Positions 25,690 through 33,040 of a DNA stretch of 64,000 nucleotides are shown here, piece after piece (position 1 is the stretch's first letter; each line of letters begins with the position of its first letter). The notes below the pieces were generated by a model that did not search any database, was not told the DNA's origin, and saw nothing but the letters and a program-made list of their open reading frames with translations. The position numbers and the translations under genes are program-made. The DNA comes from Polaribacter atrinae (GTDB lineage: Bacteria; Bacteroidota; Bacteroidia; Flavobacteriales; Flavobacteriaceae), in NCBI RefSeq assembly GCF_038023995.1, contig NZ_CP150660.1, forward strand, positions 556,501 through 620,500, given 5' to 3'.

Positions 25690-26601
25690 TTATGCTTTAT
25701 TCTCTGTATTTAAACTATCGGTAATCACTTTTTCTAAAACAACCTGATCACTTCCGGCCCCAATAGCTAATAACTTTGTACCTGTTATTGGCACGCCTTT
25801 AAATGGTCTTACAAATACTTTTCCGTCTGGTGTTCGTTCAAAATAAGTGTAATGCGTTTCTTTAGCTATTTGTACACATCCTTTCACCCTAAGTATACTT
25901 TTGGGGATTTGTTTACAAATACGCTCTATGCAATCTTTAGAAGGAAAAACAGGTAAATCTATAGAGCAAGAAGACCAATGTGCTTTTTGATGTGCCAATT
26001 TATCGACCACATTTTTATTAGGTAAAAGAATGGGCAACAATGCAACATCTAGCGCTGTCATTGGAATAATTTGAGCAAAAGGATTGTGTTCTTTTAAATT
26101 CTGAACCACCAATGCTTTTCTAGTTGCGGTTACATTTTCTAGATGTGTAAGAACAATTAAAGAGGATACTTGAATTTGATTGGCTTCTAAGTCATTATGT
26201 GCTCCTCTTTTTTGCCAATTTTTTACATCTACCACAGAAATTTGTATGGGTGGAGAAAATCGATTGTTGACGCCTACTCCTAAAAACTCCATAAGTGCAC
26301 ATGCATCAGATGTTCCGTTGGCTTCAATTAAAGTAATGCCATTTTTTCTAACAGGAATTCCGTTTACATAATTTCTAAGTTCGTGTATGCCACTGCAACA
26401 AATACAACTTCCGGTAAGCGCTTTTACATGTTTGTTATCTACTTTTTCTAGAAACTGTTGTACATCCATATTGGCATTTTCATAATCATTTAAAATGACA
26501 AAAGGATTCCAGTTTTTTTCAGTAAAACGATCTATTAAATAGTTTAATAAGGTGGTTTTACCTGATCCTAAAAAGCCGACAATGGTAATAATTGCTTCCA
26601 T
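25690..26601 (-). CDS. Second COG0523 (CobW-like) GTPase
   Basis: A 303-residue G3E GTPase with Walker A GFLGSGKTT (9-17), the metal motif CICC (66-69), IEANGTSD in place of the usual E-S/T-TG switch and VLTHLE where NKxD is expected, so guanine specificity may be changed. A short CobW_C-like region follows. It is clearly distinct from the 400-residue paralogue at 23459. It lies 24 bp behind phoX on the same strand, in the Zur-type operon. Its stop is 4 bp from the right breakpoint of the inversion and is intact. Confidence 0.85.
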   Translation of the reverse strand: MEAIITIVGFLGSGKTTLLNYLIDRFTEKNWNPFVILNDYENANMDVQQFLEKVDNKHVKALTGSCICCSGIHELRNYVNGIPVRKNGITLIEANGTSDACALMEFLGVGVNNRFSPPIQISVVDVKNWQKRGAHNDLEANQIQVSSLIVLTHLENVTATRKALVVQNLKEHNPFAQIIPMTALDVALLPILLPNKNVVDKLAHQKAHWSSCSIDLPVFPSKDCIERICKQIPKSILRVKGCVQIAKETHYTYFERTPDGKVFVRPFKGVPITGTKLLAIGAGSDQVVLEKVITDSLNTENKA

Positions 26602-26625
26602 ATTATTGTAAATACTTGCGCAAAA

Positions 26626-28299
26626 TTATGCTTCTAGCAGATTTAATGTATTCATTTTTTCAATTAAATTTCCCGTAATAGCAACCACCGCTGGTTTAGG
26701 AATTCGGTCTTTATCAAAAGGCCATATACTCGTTGGGTTGGCTAAATCTTCTGTTTGTTCTCCTGGGTGTTGTACGCTTAAAAACAAGGTTTTACCATCT
26801 GGAGAAAACCAAGGACCTGTTAGTTCTGCATCTTTGGGTGCTGTGGCAACTCTAATTACTTTTCCAGCGTCTTTACCGTATCTTGGAATTACAAACAAAC
26901 TGTTGTTTTTAAAAGGGAAATATGGTTTGTCTGCTCTGTTCACTGCGCTACCAGACATGTCTGATGTCATCCAAAGATTGCCTGCTAAATCGAATGCTAA
27001 GTTATCCGGACAAGAAAAACCTGTTTCTTCTCCTCCTGCTTTGTAGGTTTCTGCTTTAAATGTTAGCGCATCAAAAGCACCATTTGTTTCTTCAATTTTT
27101 AAAATTGAACCATGGAAATCACCTTTGGGTTTATTATTCGTTAAGCTAACAAAAATATTTCCTGTAATTGGGTCTATCTCTATATCTTCTGGTCTATTTA
27201 AAGCAGTAGCACCAATTAGTTTTGCTGCTTCTCTGGCTCTAATTAAAACTTCTGTTTGGTCTTTTAATTTACTTTTTAAAATCGGTTGATTTTCCCAGTC
27301 CATAGCCAACCATTTTCCATTGACGGTATCTGCTACATAAAGTGTTCCTTCTTTTAAAGAACCTGGTTTAGAAGAGATAAATTTATACAAATGTTCATCG
27401 TTATGGTCATCACCTGTATATGCAACCACTCGTTTATCTTCTAGTTCATAAAGGGTACAACATTCGTGAGCAAAACGTCCTAAAGCAATATGCTTTTGTG
27501 CTATTCCGTCTTTTGGATTTACTTCTACTACCCAACCATAATGCTCTGGCGGATAAGGGTAAAATGATTCCCATCCGTAGTCACTGTTCTGGTGTGTTGG
27601 GGTGTTGTTTTCATCATATATAGTTTCTCCAAAACACGCATCGTAGTTTTCTTCGCAGGTTATAAATGTTTTCCATGGCGTAATTCCTCCAGAACAATTA
27701 CTATTCGTTCCAAATACCGTAGTTGCTCCTTTTATAGCCGTGTCCCAATTTATTTTAATAGGTGTTTTGGCAGTAATACGTCTGTTATAAGGATCGTTTT
27801 TAACAATTTTCCAAATGCCATTTTCTTCTTTAATTCTAACAATGCTACCACCAACATTGTACATTTCTTTATCTACTTGCTCTTTGGTTTTTGGTACTTT
27901 GTTTTCTTCGGATTCATTATAATCAGAAACAAAAAACGGATTTATATATTCATGATTTACCCATAATAACCCATCTTTTGGATTTTTATCATCTAAAGGA
28001 ATAAAACAAGTAAAATCATTATTGAAACCAAAAGTATCTGTCTCATTAATACTTTCTCCCCATTTAATGATTGTGTGATAAGCCAAACCATTGGCTAATA
28101 ATAAATCGTCTTTATCCGAAGGAAGGACTCCTTCTAAAACCAAATTTTTTAAAGTGTTCAATTGGTCTTCAGACATCTCATTAAACCCTTTTACAGGAGT
28201 GGTTGTGTTGCCACAACTTACTAAAAACTGAGGAGCAACAGCTAGTCCTACTCCTGCTTTCCCTATAAATGATATAAATTTTCTTCGATTATATGCCAT
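26626..28299 (-). CDS. PhoX-family (DUF839) phosphatase, Tat lipoprotein
   Basis: A 557-residue beta-propeller phosphatase of the PhoX type. A twin-arginine signal NRRKFISFIGKAGVG is followed by a lipobox LVSCG (Cys29). Conserved PhoX features include FIPLDDKNPKDGLLWVNHEY, NPYNRR-like DPYNRRITAKT, NSNCSGGITPWKTFITCEEN, RFAHECCTLY and RPEDIEIDPITGNIFVSLT. PhoX enzymes use iron and calcium instead of zinc, which fits a zinc-starvation operon in which it could replace the zinc-dependent PhoA-type enzyme encoded 5 kb away. Confidence 0.9.
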   Translation of the reverse strand: MAYNRRKFISFIGKAGVGLAVAPQFLVSCGNTTTPVKGFNEMSEDQLNTLKNLVLEGVLPSDKDDLLLANGLAYHTIIKWGESINETDTFGFNNDFTCFIPLDDKNPKDGLLWVNHEYINPFFVSDYNESEENKVPKTKEQVDKEMYNVGGSIVRIKEENGIWKIVKNDPYNRRITAKTPIKINWDTAIKGATTVFGTNSNCSGGITPWKTFITCEENYDACFGETIYDENNTPTHQNSDYGWESFYPYPPEHYGWVVEVNPKDGIAQKHIALGRFAHECCTLYELEDKRVVAYTGDDHNDEHLYKFISSKPGSLKEGTLYVADTVNGKWLAMDWENQPILKSKLKDQTEVLIRAREAAKLIGATALNRPEDIEIDPITGNIFVSLTNNKPKGDFHGSILKIEETNGAFDALTFKAETYKAGGEETGFSCPDNLAFDLAGNLWMTSDMSGSAVNRADKPYFPFKNNSLFVIPRYGKDAGKVIRVATAPKDAELTGPWFSPDGKTLFLSVQHPGEQTEDLANPTSIWPFDKDRIPKPAVVAITGNLIEKMNTLNLLEA

Positions 28300-28352
28300 A
28301 CTATGCTCTTGCTTTAAATAGTTATTAATACTTTATCAATTAAAAGCGCAAA

Positions 28353-29019
28353 TTATAGTTTTTCTTGAGCGATAATCTTTAAGAAATCGTTACGTTTTTC
28401 TGTTTCCGTAAAACAACCTCCATATTCTAAAGTGGTTGTATAACTGCTTTGATCTTTGATACCTCTAGAAGAAACACATAAGTGTTTTGCAGTTACAGAA
28501 ACGATGACATCTTTGGTATCTAAAATAGTTTGTAAATCGTTTAAAATTTGAAGAACAAGTCTTTCTTGTACTTGCGGACGTCGTGCATAATAATCTACCA
28601 ATCGATTAATTTTAGACAAACCAATTACTTTGTCTTTAGGAACATAAGCAACATTTGCATAGCCTGTTATCGGTAAAAAATGATGTTCACAAGCAGAATC
28701 GATGTTAATATTTTGTTCTACCAACATTTTATTATACCCATATTTGTTTTCAAAAGTAGATAGTTTGGGTTTTTTTACGCGGTTTAACCCCAAAAAACAA
28801 TTCCTTTACATACATTTTAGCAACACGATATGGAGTACCTGACAAACTATCATCATTTAAGTCTAAACCCATTTCTTCCATAATCTTTTTAAAATGATGA
28901 TGAATGTTTTTTATTTTTTCATCATCACTTTTATCAAAAGCATCTGCACGTAAAGGTGTTTTTATACTTGTTGAAAAATGATTATCTCCTACAATTTCTA
29001 TTTGTTTTTTATTTTTCAT
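28353..29019 (-). pseudogene. folE: GTP cyclohydrolase I (FolE), frameshifted
   Basis: Two frames together give a ~220-residue GTP cyclohydrolase IA. The N-part (29019-28750) contains DDSLSGTPYRVAKMYVKELFFG; the C-part contains the zinc and active-site motif CEHHFLP, IGLSKINRLVDYYARRPQVQE and HLCVSSRGI. The break is at an A7 run (28770-28776); A6 restores RKKPKLSTFENK. The start overlaps the MerC gene by 11 bp. FolE paralogues occur in Zur regulons as replacements in folate or queuosine synthesis, although this one keeps the zinc ligands of type IA. Real decay or sequencing error cannot be told apart here. Confidence 0.85.
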
Positions 29020-29416
29020 GTGTACAACATTTATCAGTTTTACATTGGCAATATTTTCTATTATAAGTATGTAAAATAATTAGAGCAATTGCTGGTATAT
29101 AAATTGCACTTTCTGGTATAGAAAGTAATGCTATTTTTTCATTGATAATTACTACAAATAATAGCAACCAACTAAACCACAAAGAGGGTTTCATCCAATT
29201 ATTTGTAGTGGTTTCTGTAGATCTTTTAATGGCAAAAAATGAGATTATCAAGAAAAAATAGTCAATAAATTTCCACCAACCAGGTGCTGTAGTACTGCAA
29301 CAGGCGGATGCACCTGCTTGAACTATAAATAATAAGGGAGTAGCTGCACAGTGTATAAGACAAAGTGTGCTTGCTATAGCGCCAATGCTATCAGACTTTT
29401 GTTTTGAAATGATCAT
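29009..29416 (-). CDS. MerC-domain membrane protein
   Basis: A 135-residue protein with four hydrophobic helices and the MerC hallmark LCLIHCAATPLLF near the N-terminus, plus ACC in the first loop and a Cys/Lys-rich tail (CQCKTDKCC). MerC proteins move heavy-metal ions across the inner membrane. The ATG at 29416 is preferred to a TTG at 29446, which would put the start inside the operator. It is the first gene of the leftward operon, about 23 nt behind its predicted transcription start, and probably serves zinc import or redistribution. Confidence 0.85.
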   Translation of the reverse strand: MIISKQKSDSIGAIASTLCLIHCAATPLLFIVQAGASACCSTTAPGWWKFIDYFFLIISFFAIKRSTETTTNNWMKPSLWFSWLLLFVVIINEKIALLSIPESAIYIPAIALIILHTYNRKYCQCKTDKCCTHEK

Positions 29417-29430
29417 TATTATTTTATTAA

Positions 29431-29445
29431 TACAACTGAGTTGCA
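29431..29445. promoter_or_regulatory. Zur-type operator, copy 1
   Basis: TACAACTGAGTTGCA, a 7-1-7 palindrome with one mismatch, as expected for a Fur-family box. It overlaps the -7 element and start of the leftward merC promoter. Confidence 0.7.
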
Positions 29446-29473
29446 AATGTAAATAATAAATTTGTTAATACAA
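29444..29473 (-). promoter_or_regulatory. Promoter of the leftward zinc operon
   Basis: On the minus strand TTG (29473-29471), 19 bp, TACATTTG (29451-29444): a full Bacteroidota promoter. Operator copy 2 covers the -33 and copy 1 the -7 and start, so repressor binding would block it at both ends. Confidence 0.75.
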
Positions 29474-29492
29474 CTAAGTTGCACTATATTTG
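29461..29492 (+). promoter_or_regulatory. Promoter of the Fur/Zur-family gene
   Basis: TTTG (29461-29464), 20 bp, TATATTTG (29485-29492), a perfect consensus pair. The start is predicted at or next to the ATG at 29497, so the mRNA may be leaderless. Operator copy 2 fills the spacer. Confidence 0.75.
29469..29483. promoter_or_regulatory. Zur-type operator, copy 2
   Basis: TACAACTAAGTTGCA, identical to copy 1 except for the central base, 38 bp from it and in the same orientation. It lies between the -33 and -7 elements of the regulator's own promoter, indicating autoregulation. Confidence 0.7.
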
Positions 29493-29496
29493 TTAT

Positions 29497-29877
29497 ATGG
29501 GGATTATTAGAAAAACAAAGGCTGTAGAAGTGTTGTTGAAAGAGTTTAAAAACAGCTCCGTAGCTATTTCTGCAAAAATGCTAATAGATCAATTAGATAC
29601 TAAGTTTAACAAAACAACAATTTATCGTATTTTAGATAAGTTAGAAGATGATGGTGTTTTGCATTCGTTCCTTGGTAAAGATGGCCTTAAATGGTACGCC
29701 AAATGTACTGGGTGTTCTGCTGACGAACACAAAGATGTGCATCCACATTTTCAATGTCTAAGTTGTGGTAAAGTAGATTGTTTGTCTATAAAAGTTGTGA
29801 TTCCTAAAATAAAGAATAGAGAAGTAGCTTTTTCTCAAGTACTTATTCAAGGGAAATGTGAAAAATGTCTTGGGTAA
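29497..29877 (+). CDS. Fur-family regulator, probably Zur
   Basis: A 126-residue Fur-family repressor. The ATG at 29497 is preferred to an in-frame TTG at 29479 that lies in the operator. An N-terminal winged helix (recognition region FNKTTIYRILDKLEDDGVLH) precedes the dimerisation domain with regulatory-site ligands in CTGCSADEHKDVHPHFQC, and structural zinc pairs CLSC and CEKC. Being divergent from merC, folE, phoX and COG0523 GTPases argues for zinc rather than iron. It likely represses both directions when zinc is sufficient. Confidence 0.85.
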   Translation: MGIIRKTKAVEVLLKEFKNSSVAISAKMLIDQLDTKFNKTTIYRILDKLEDDGVLHSFLGKDGLKWYAKCTGCSADEHKDVHPHFQCLSCGKVDCLSIKVVIPKIKNREVAFSQVLIQGKCEKCLG

Positions 29878-30248
29878 AAAAATAAATATTTTTTTAATTG
29901 CGTATCAAATATCTTGTTAAATAACTGATTAATTTGCATTAATTATTTAAGTTAAAAAATATTATTACTTCAACTGCAAAATAGATGTATTGTTTTTCAA
30001 TAAATAACAACAGCTTTAAAACTTTGACTTAATTTTACTTACTCCTTTTATGAAACCTTATTATAGGTTTCTGTCAGCTAAATTTTTAATACGATTTAAT
30101 AAATTTACCAAACAAGATTTCTTGTTTTGGCGGTTACTATTTACTTAATAGTCATTGTTTAGCTTGCTGTTGTTAATTATGATAAATATTTAAATGTATT
30201 GATAATGAGTTTAAATGTAGTTTTTTTATAATTAAATATTACTACAGC
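29878..30248. other. Intergenic region with three hairpins
   Basis: 370 bp without a coding-like frame. It holds three stem-loops in a row: GAAACCT/AGGTTTC (30052-30071), CCAAACAAGA/TCTTGTTTTGG (30108-30130) and ACTATT/AATAGT (about 30137-30153). None has a clear T-tail next to it. They might be part of an untranslated RNA or serve as weak terminators between the convergent zur and nitroreductase genes. Confidence 0.45.
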
Positions 30249-30908
30249 TTAAATTGTAGTAATAATTTCGCTTTCTGCTAATCTAGATTTTGGAGTTTTA
30301 TCTGTTGTATTGAAATCAGATTCTGCTCTATACCCTAAAGATACAGCAACGATAGCAGTGTATCCTTTTTCTCTTAAACCGAATTCTTCATCTAAAGCTT
30401 TTACATCAATACCTTCCATTGGTGTAGCATCAATACCTAAACTAGCTACTCCTAACAAAAAGCTACCTATGTTAAGATATACTTGTTTTTCCATCCAATG
30501 TTGTACATCTTTTAAATCGTATTTATGAATACCAGCAAATGCTTTCACAGCACCTAAAAATCCATTTTTAATTTCTTCATTAGGAAACCTCCCACTTTGA
30601 TCATCTGTATCTGCAATATGTTGGAAATAGGCATCATCCACATCTGTTTTTGAACAAAATAAAACAACAGCAGAAGCATTGGTTACTTTAGGTTCGTTAA
30701 AATGAAAGAAACCTTGTGTCCCTTTAGCAATACGTGCTTTACCTTCTGTAGTTTCAGCAACTATAAAATGCCAAGGTTGTAGGTTTACACTTGAAGGACT
30801 CATTCTTAGTAAATTTTTAACCTGAGCCATATCTGCCTCCGTTATTTTTTTGGTTGTGTCAAATTCTTTGGTTGTGTACCTCCAATTTAATAATTCTTGT
30901 AAATTCAT
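30249..30908 (-). CDS. NfsB-type NAD(P)H nitroreductase
   Basis: A 219-residue FMN-dependent oxidoreductase of the nitroreductase fold, 217-aa class. Motifs: RYTTKEFD at residues 10-17, RMSPSSVNLQPWHFIVAE (FMN contact, ~35-52), the dimer-interface VYLNIGSFLLGVASLGIDATPMEGID and a C-terminal AIVAVSLGYR. It reduces quinones and nitroaromatics in the cytoplasm. It is divergent from an HxlR-family regulator gene, with TATAGTA boxes around its own promoter, so it is probably induced by electrophiles or quinones. Confidence 0.92.
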   Translation of the reverse strand: MNLQELLNWRYTTKEFDTTKKITEADMAQVKNLLRMSPSSVNLQPWHFIVAETTEGKARIAKGTQGFFHFNEPKVTNASAVVLFCSKTDVDDAYFQHIADTDDQSGRFPNEEIKNGFLGAVKAFAGIHKYDLKDVQHWMEKQVYLNIGSFLLGVASLGIDATPMEGIDVKALDEEFGLREKGYTAIVAVSLGYRAESDFNTTDKTPKSRLAESEIITTI

Positions 30909-30938
30909 TTTTATATGCTTTTATTATATAATCAATTC

Positions 30939-31101
30939 TATAGTAGCAAAAGTATATATCCTATTTATTTCTCACAATAACGGTCAATAAGTATAGTAGC
31001 CTTTTTTTCAACTAAAACAACATTAAACAGCTTATTAACAGCGTTTAATGGACTTTGTTAAAGTTACTATAAAAAATATAGTGGTATGTTTTAGTATAGT
31101 A
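30939..31101. promoter_or_regulatory. HxlR/DUF24-type operator half-sites
   Basis: TATAGTAGC occurs at 30939-30947 (at the nitroreductase start) and 30992-31000; the palindrome ACTATA-N5-TATAGT is at 31066-31082, and TATAGTA again at 31095-31101. DUF24/HxlR regulators such as YodB bind TACTAT-type palindromes, so these are likely sites for the adjacent regulator. Confidence 0.6.
30947..30977 (-). promoter_or_regulatory. Nitroreductase promoter
   Basis: On the minus strand TTG (30977-30975), 20 bp, TACTTTTG (30954-30947). The TATAGTA box just downstream would be covered by a bound repressor. Confidence 0.65.
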
Positions 31102-31104
31102 TAA

Positions 31105-31112
31105 TATCTTTG
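31105..31112 (+). promoter_or_regulatory. Putative -7 element of the HxlR gene (TATCTTTG)
   Basis: TATCTTTG fits TAnnTTTG, 31 bp before the ATG, and directly follows a TATAGTA box. No -33 TTG at the right distance. Confidence 0.45.
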
Positions 31113-31143
31113 TGCTATTAGTACACTCAATAATTACAATGTT

Positions 31144-31494
31144 ATGTATAAATTTAAAGGAAAAGAATACCCATGTTGCGCAAGTTTAACCATGGGGTTG
31201 ATTGGAGGTAAATGGAAAACGGTTATCTTATTTTATTTACGCAATACAACACTTCGGTACAATGAATTAAGAAAAAAAATGCCAACAGTTACGGAGCGTA
31301 CGCTTAGCTTGCAACTAAAAGCTTTGGAAGAAGATGGGATTATTAATAGAAAAGTTTACACCTCTAAACCTCCTTTAAAAGTAGAATATTCTTTAACAGC
31401 TTTAGGAAAAACATTAATACCCGTGGTGCAATCTATAGCAGATTGGGGCGTTTATACGGTGAAAGAAAATGAAGCTATTGCTACCAAAGTTTAA
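31144..31494 (+). CDS. HxlR-family (DUF24) transcriptional regulator
   Basis: A 116-residue winged-helix protein. The pattern CCASLTMGLIGGKWKTVILFYL, then LRYNELRKKMPTVTERTLSLQLKALEEDGIINR is the HxlR/YodB domain, with the sensing cysteine pair near the N-terminus (Cys9-Cys10 of MYKFKGKEYPCC are at 11-12). Such proteins sense quinones, aldehydes or disulfide stress through an N-terminal cysteine. It is divergent from the nitroreductase gene and likely represses it and itself. Confidence 0.92.
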   Translation: MYKFKGKEYPCCASLTMGLIGGKWKTVILFYLRNTTLRYNELRKKMPTVTERTLSLQLKALEEDGIINRKVYTSKPPLKVEYSLTALGKTLIPVVQSIADWGVYTVKENEAIATKV

Positions 31495-31712
31495 ATTCAA
31501 AATATTTATATATAACAAGGAAAAACTTGCTATACTTCACTCCTTTTTATTGATTTTTTTGAAAACAATATTCTTAAACCATTTATTCATGAACTTTAGC
31601 TTAACGTACTTAATACCTAAATAATTAGTTTAATTAAAGTTTTTTTAAATTAAAAAATACTAGGTACTTATGAATTATAATTATTTATATTGTTAATTAA
31701 TTTTAACGATAA

Positions 31713-33005
31713 TTATTCTTCTTTTTTTGTTCTATTAGAAAAGAAATAAGTAACAATCCCTGTCAATACAAATAACAACCCAATTAAACTTTCTTTCGGT
31801 CTTTCCATCAACATATACCCTAAAATCCATACACTAAAGACCACAAAAACAATTTGTAAAAATGGTTTTAGCGGACTCTTAAAAGCTCCTTTTCTACCTT
31901 TTAACCAAAATATAGAAGCCACGGTTAGTGTACCCATTAATTGTAATAAAAAACTAGCATATAAAAGTACTTGTTCAAAAGTACCTGTAAGCGTCAATAC
32001 AATACTTATAGCGGCTTGCAACCACAAAGCTCTTACTGGTATGCCATTTTTGTTTTTAACAGCTATTTTTCTCCAAAATGAATGATCTTTGGCCATTGCA
32101 AAAGTAATTCTAGATCCAATCCATAAATAACCACTAACGGTTGCAATAAGTTGTATGGCTATTAAATAACTAACCCAATTCCCTCCTTCTGTACCAAATA
32201 TATTTTTAAAAGAAATAAAAGCAACTTCTACTTTACCAGATAATTGAGCTACAGAAGCGTGTTTTAAAAATACAATTTGCAACAGTACATAAATTACAGT
32301 AACTAAACCAGTACCAATTAATAAGGCTTTTGGTAAATTTTTTCTAGCATCATCGATTTCATCAACAATGTAGGCGGCAGAATTCCAACCTGTATACGCA
32401 TATGTTACGTATAATAAAGAAACAGCAAAACCTGGTAAAAATATTTCGTCTTGCCAAGAATTGCTTAGGTCTATTGCCGTTACATTCTGAGAGGGCACAA
32501 AACTAAAACCGAGTAGTATTAAAAGAAGTACAAAACCAATTTTTACACCTGTAGAAATATTTTGAAATTTACCACTTTGACCTACGCTTATGGAATGTAT
32601 GGCTGTTAATAGTAAAATGACCAAAATACCAAACCAATCGTTAAAAATAGTTGGATTGATAGGGTGCAAATAGCTCTTCATAGCCATTACAGAAATAGCA
32701 ATGGGCGCCGAAAAACCTACTGTTAAAGAAACCCAAGCATAAATATACCCAACAATTGGATGAATTAATTTTGATAGAAATACATAGTCTCCTCCAGAAT
32801 CATCAAAGTTAGTACCGAGTTCTGCATACGTTAATGCACCAATTAATGCAAACAATCCTCCTAACAACCAAATTAACACAATACTCCATGTATTCTGAAT
32901 ATCCGTAAGCTGATACCCTAAACTGGTAAATACACCAGTACCAATCATATTGGAAATTACCAAAGCTGCTGCCGTTTTCCAGCCTATTTTGTGTTTACTT
33001 TTCAT
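31713..33005 (-). CDS. APC-family amino acid permease
   Basis: A 430-residue membrane protein with about 12 hydrophobic helices. The first helix has the substrate-binding GTGVF signature (VISNMIGTGVFTSLG), and GALTYAELG follows in helix 2-3, as in the amino acid-polyamine-organocation superfamily. Substrate cannot be told from sequence. It starts 35 bp behind a TonB-dependent receptor gene on the same strand, so the two may form an outer-plus-inner membrane uptake route for amino acids or small peptides. Confidence 0.88.
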   Translation of the reverse strand: MKSKHKIGWKTAAALVISNMIGTGVFTSLGYQLTDIQNTWSIVLIWLLGGLFALIGALTYAELGTNFDDSGGDYVFLSKLIHPIVGYIYAWVSLTVGFSAPIAISVMAMKSYLHPINPTIFNDWFGILVILLLTAIHSISVGQSGKFQNISTGVKIGFVLLLILLGFSFVPSQNVTAIDLSNSWQDEIFLPGFAVSLLYVTYAYTGWNSAAYIVDEIDDARKNLPKALLIGTGLVTVIYVLLQIVFLKHASVAQLSGKVEVAFISFKNIFGTEGGNWVSYLIAIQLIATVSGYLWIGSRITFAMAKDHSFWRKIAVKNKNGIPVRALWLQAAISIVLTLTGTFEQVLLYASFLLQLMGTLTVASIFWLKGRKGAFKSPLKPFLQIVFVVFSVWILGYMLMERPKESLIGLLFVLTGIVTYFFSNRTKKEE

Positions 33006-33040
33006 GAACCTTGGTTGTTTCCTTATTAAGGATTCTCTTA

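Noticed and set aside
27592..27966. 124-codon frame antisense to phoX
   Set aside because: Aromatic-rich low-complexity translation, no independent support.
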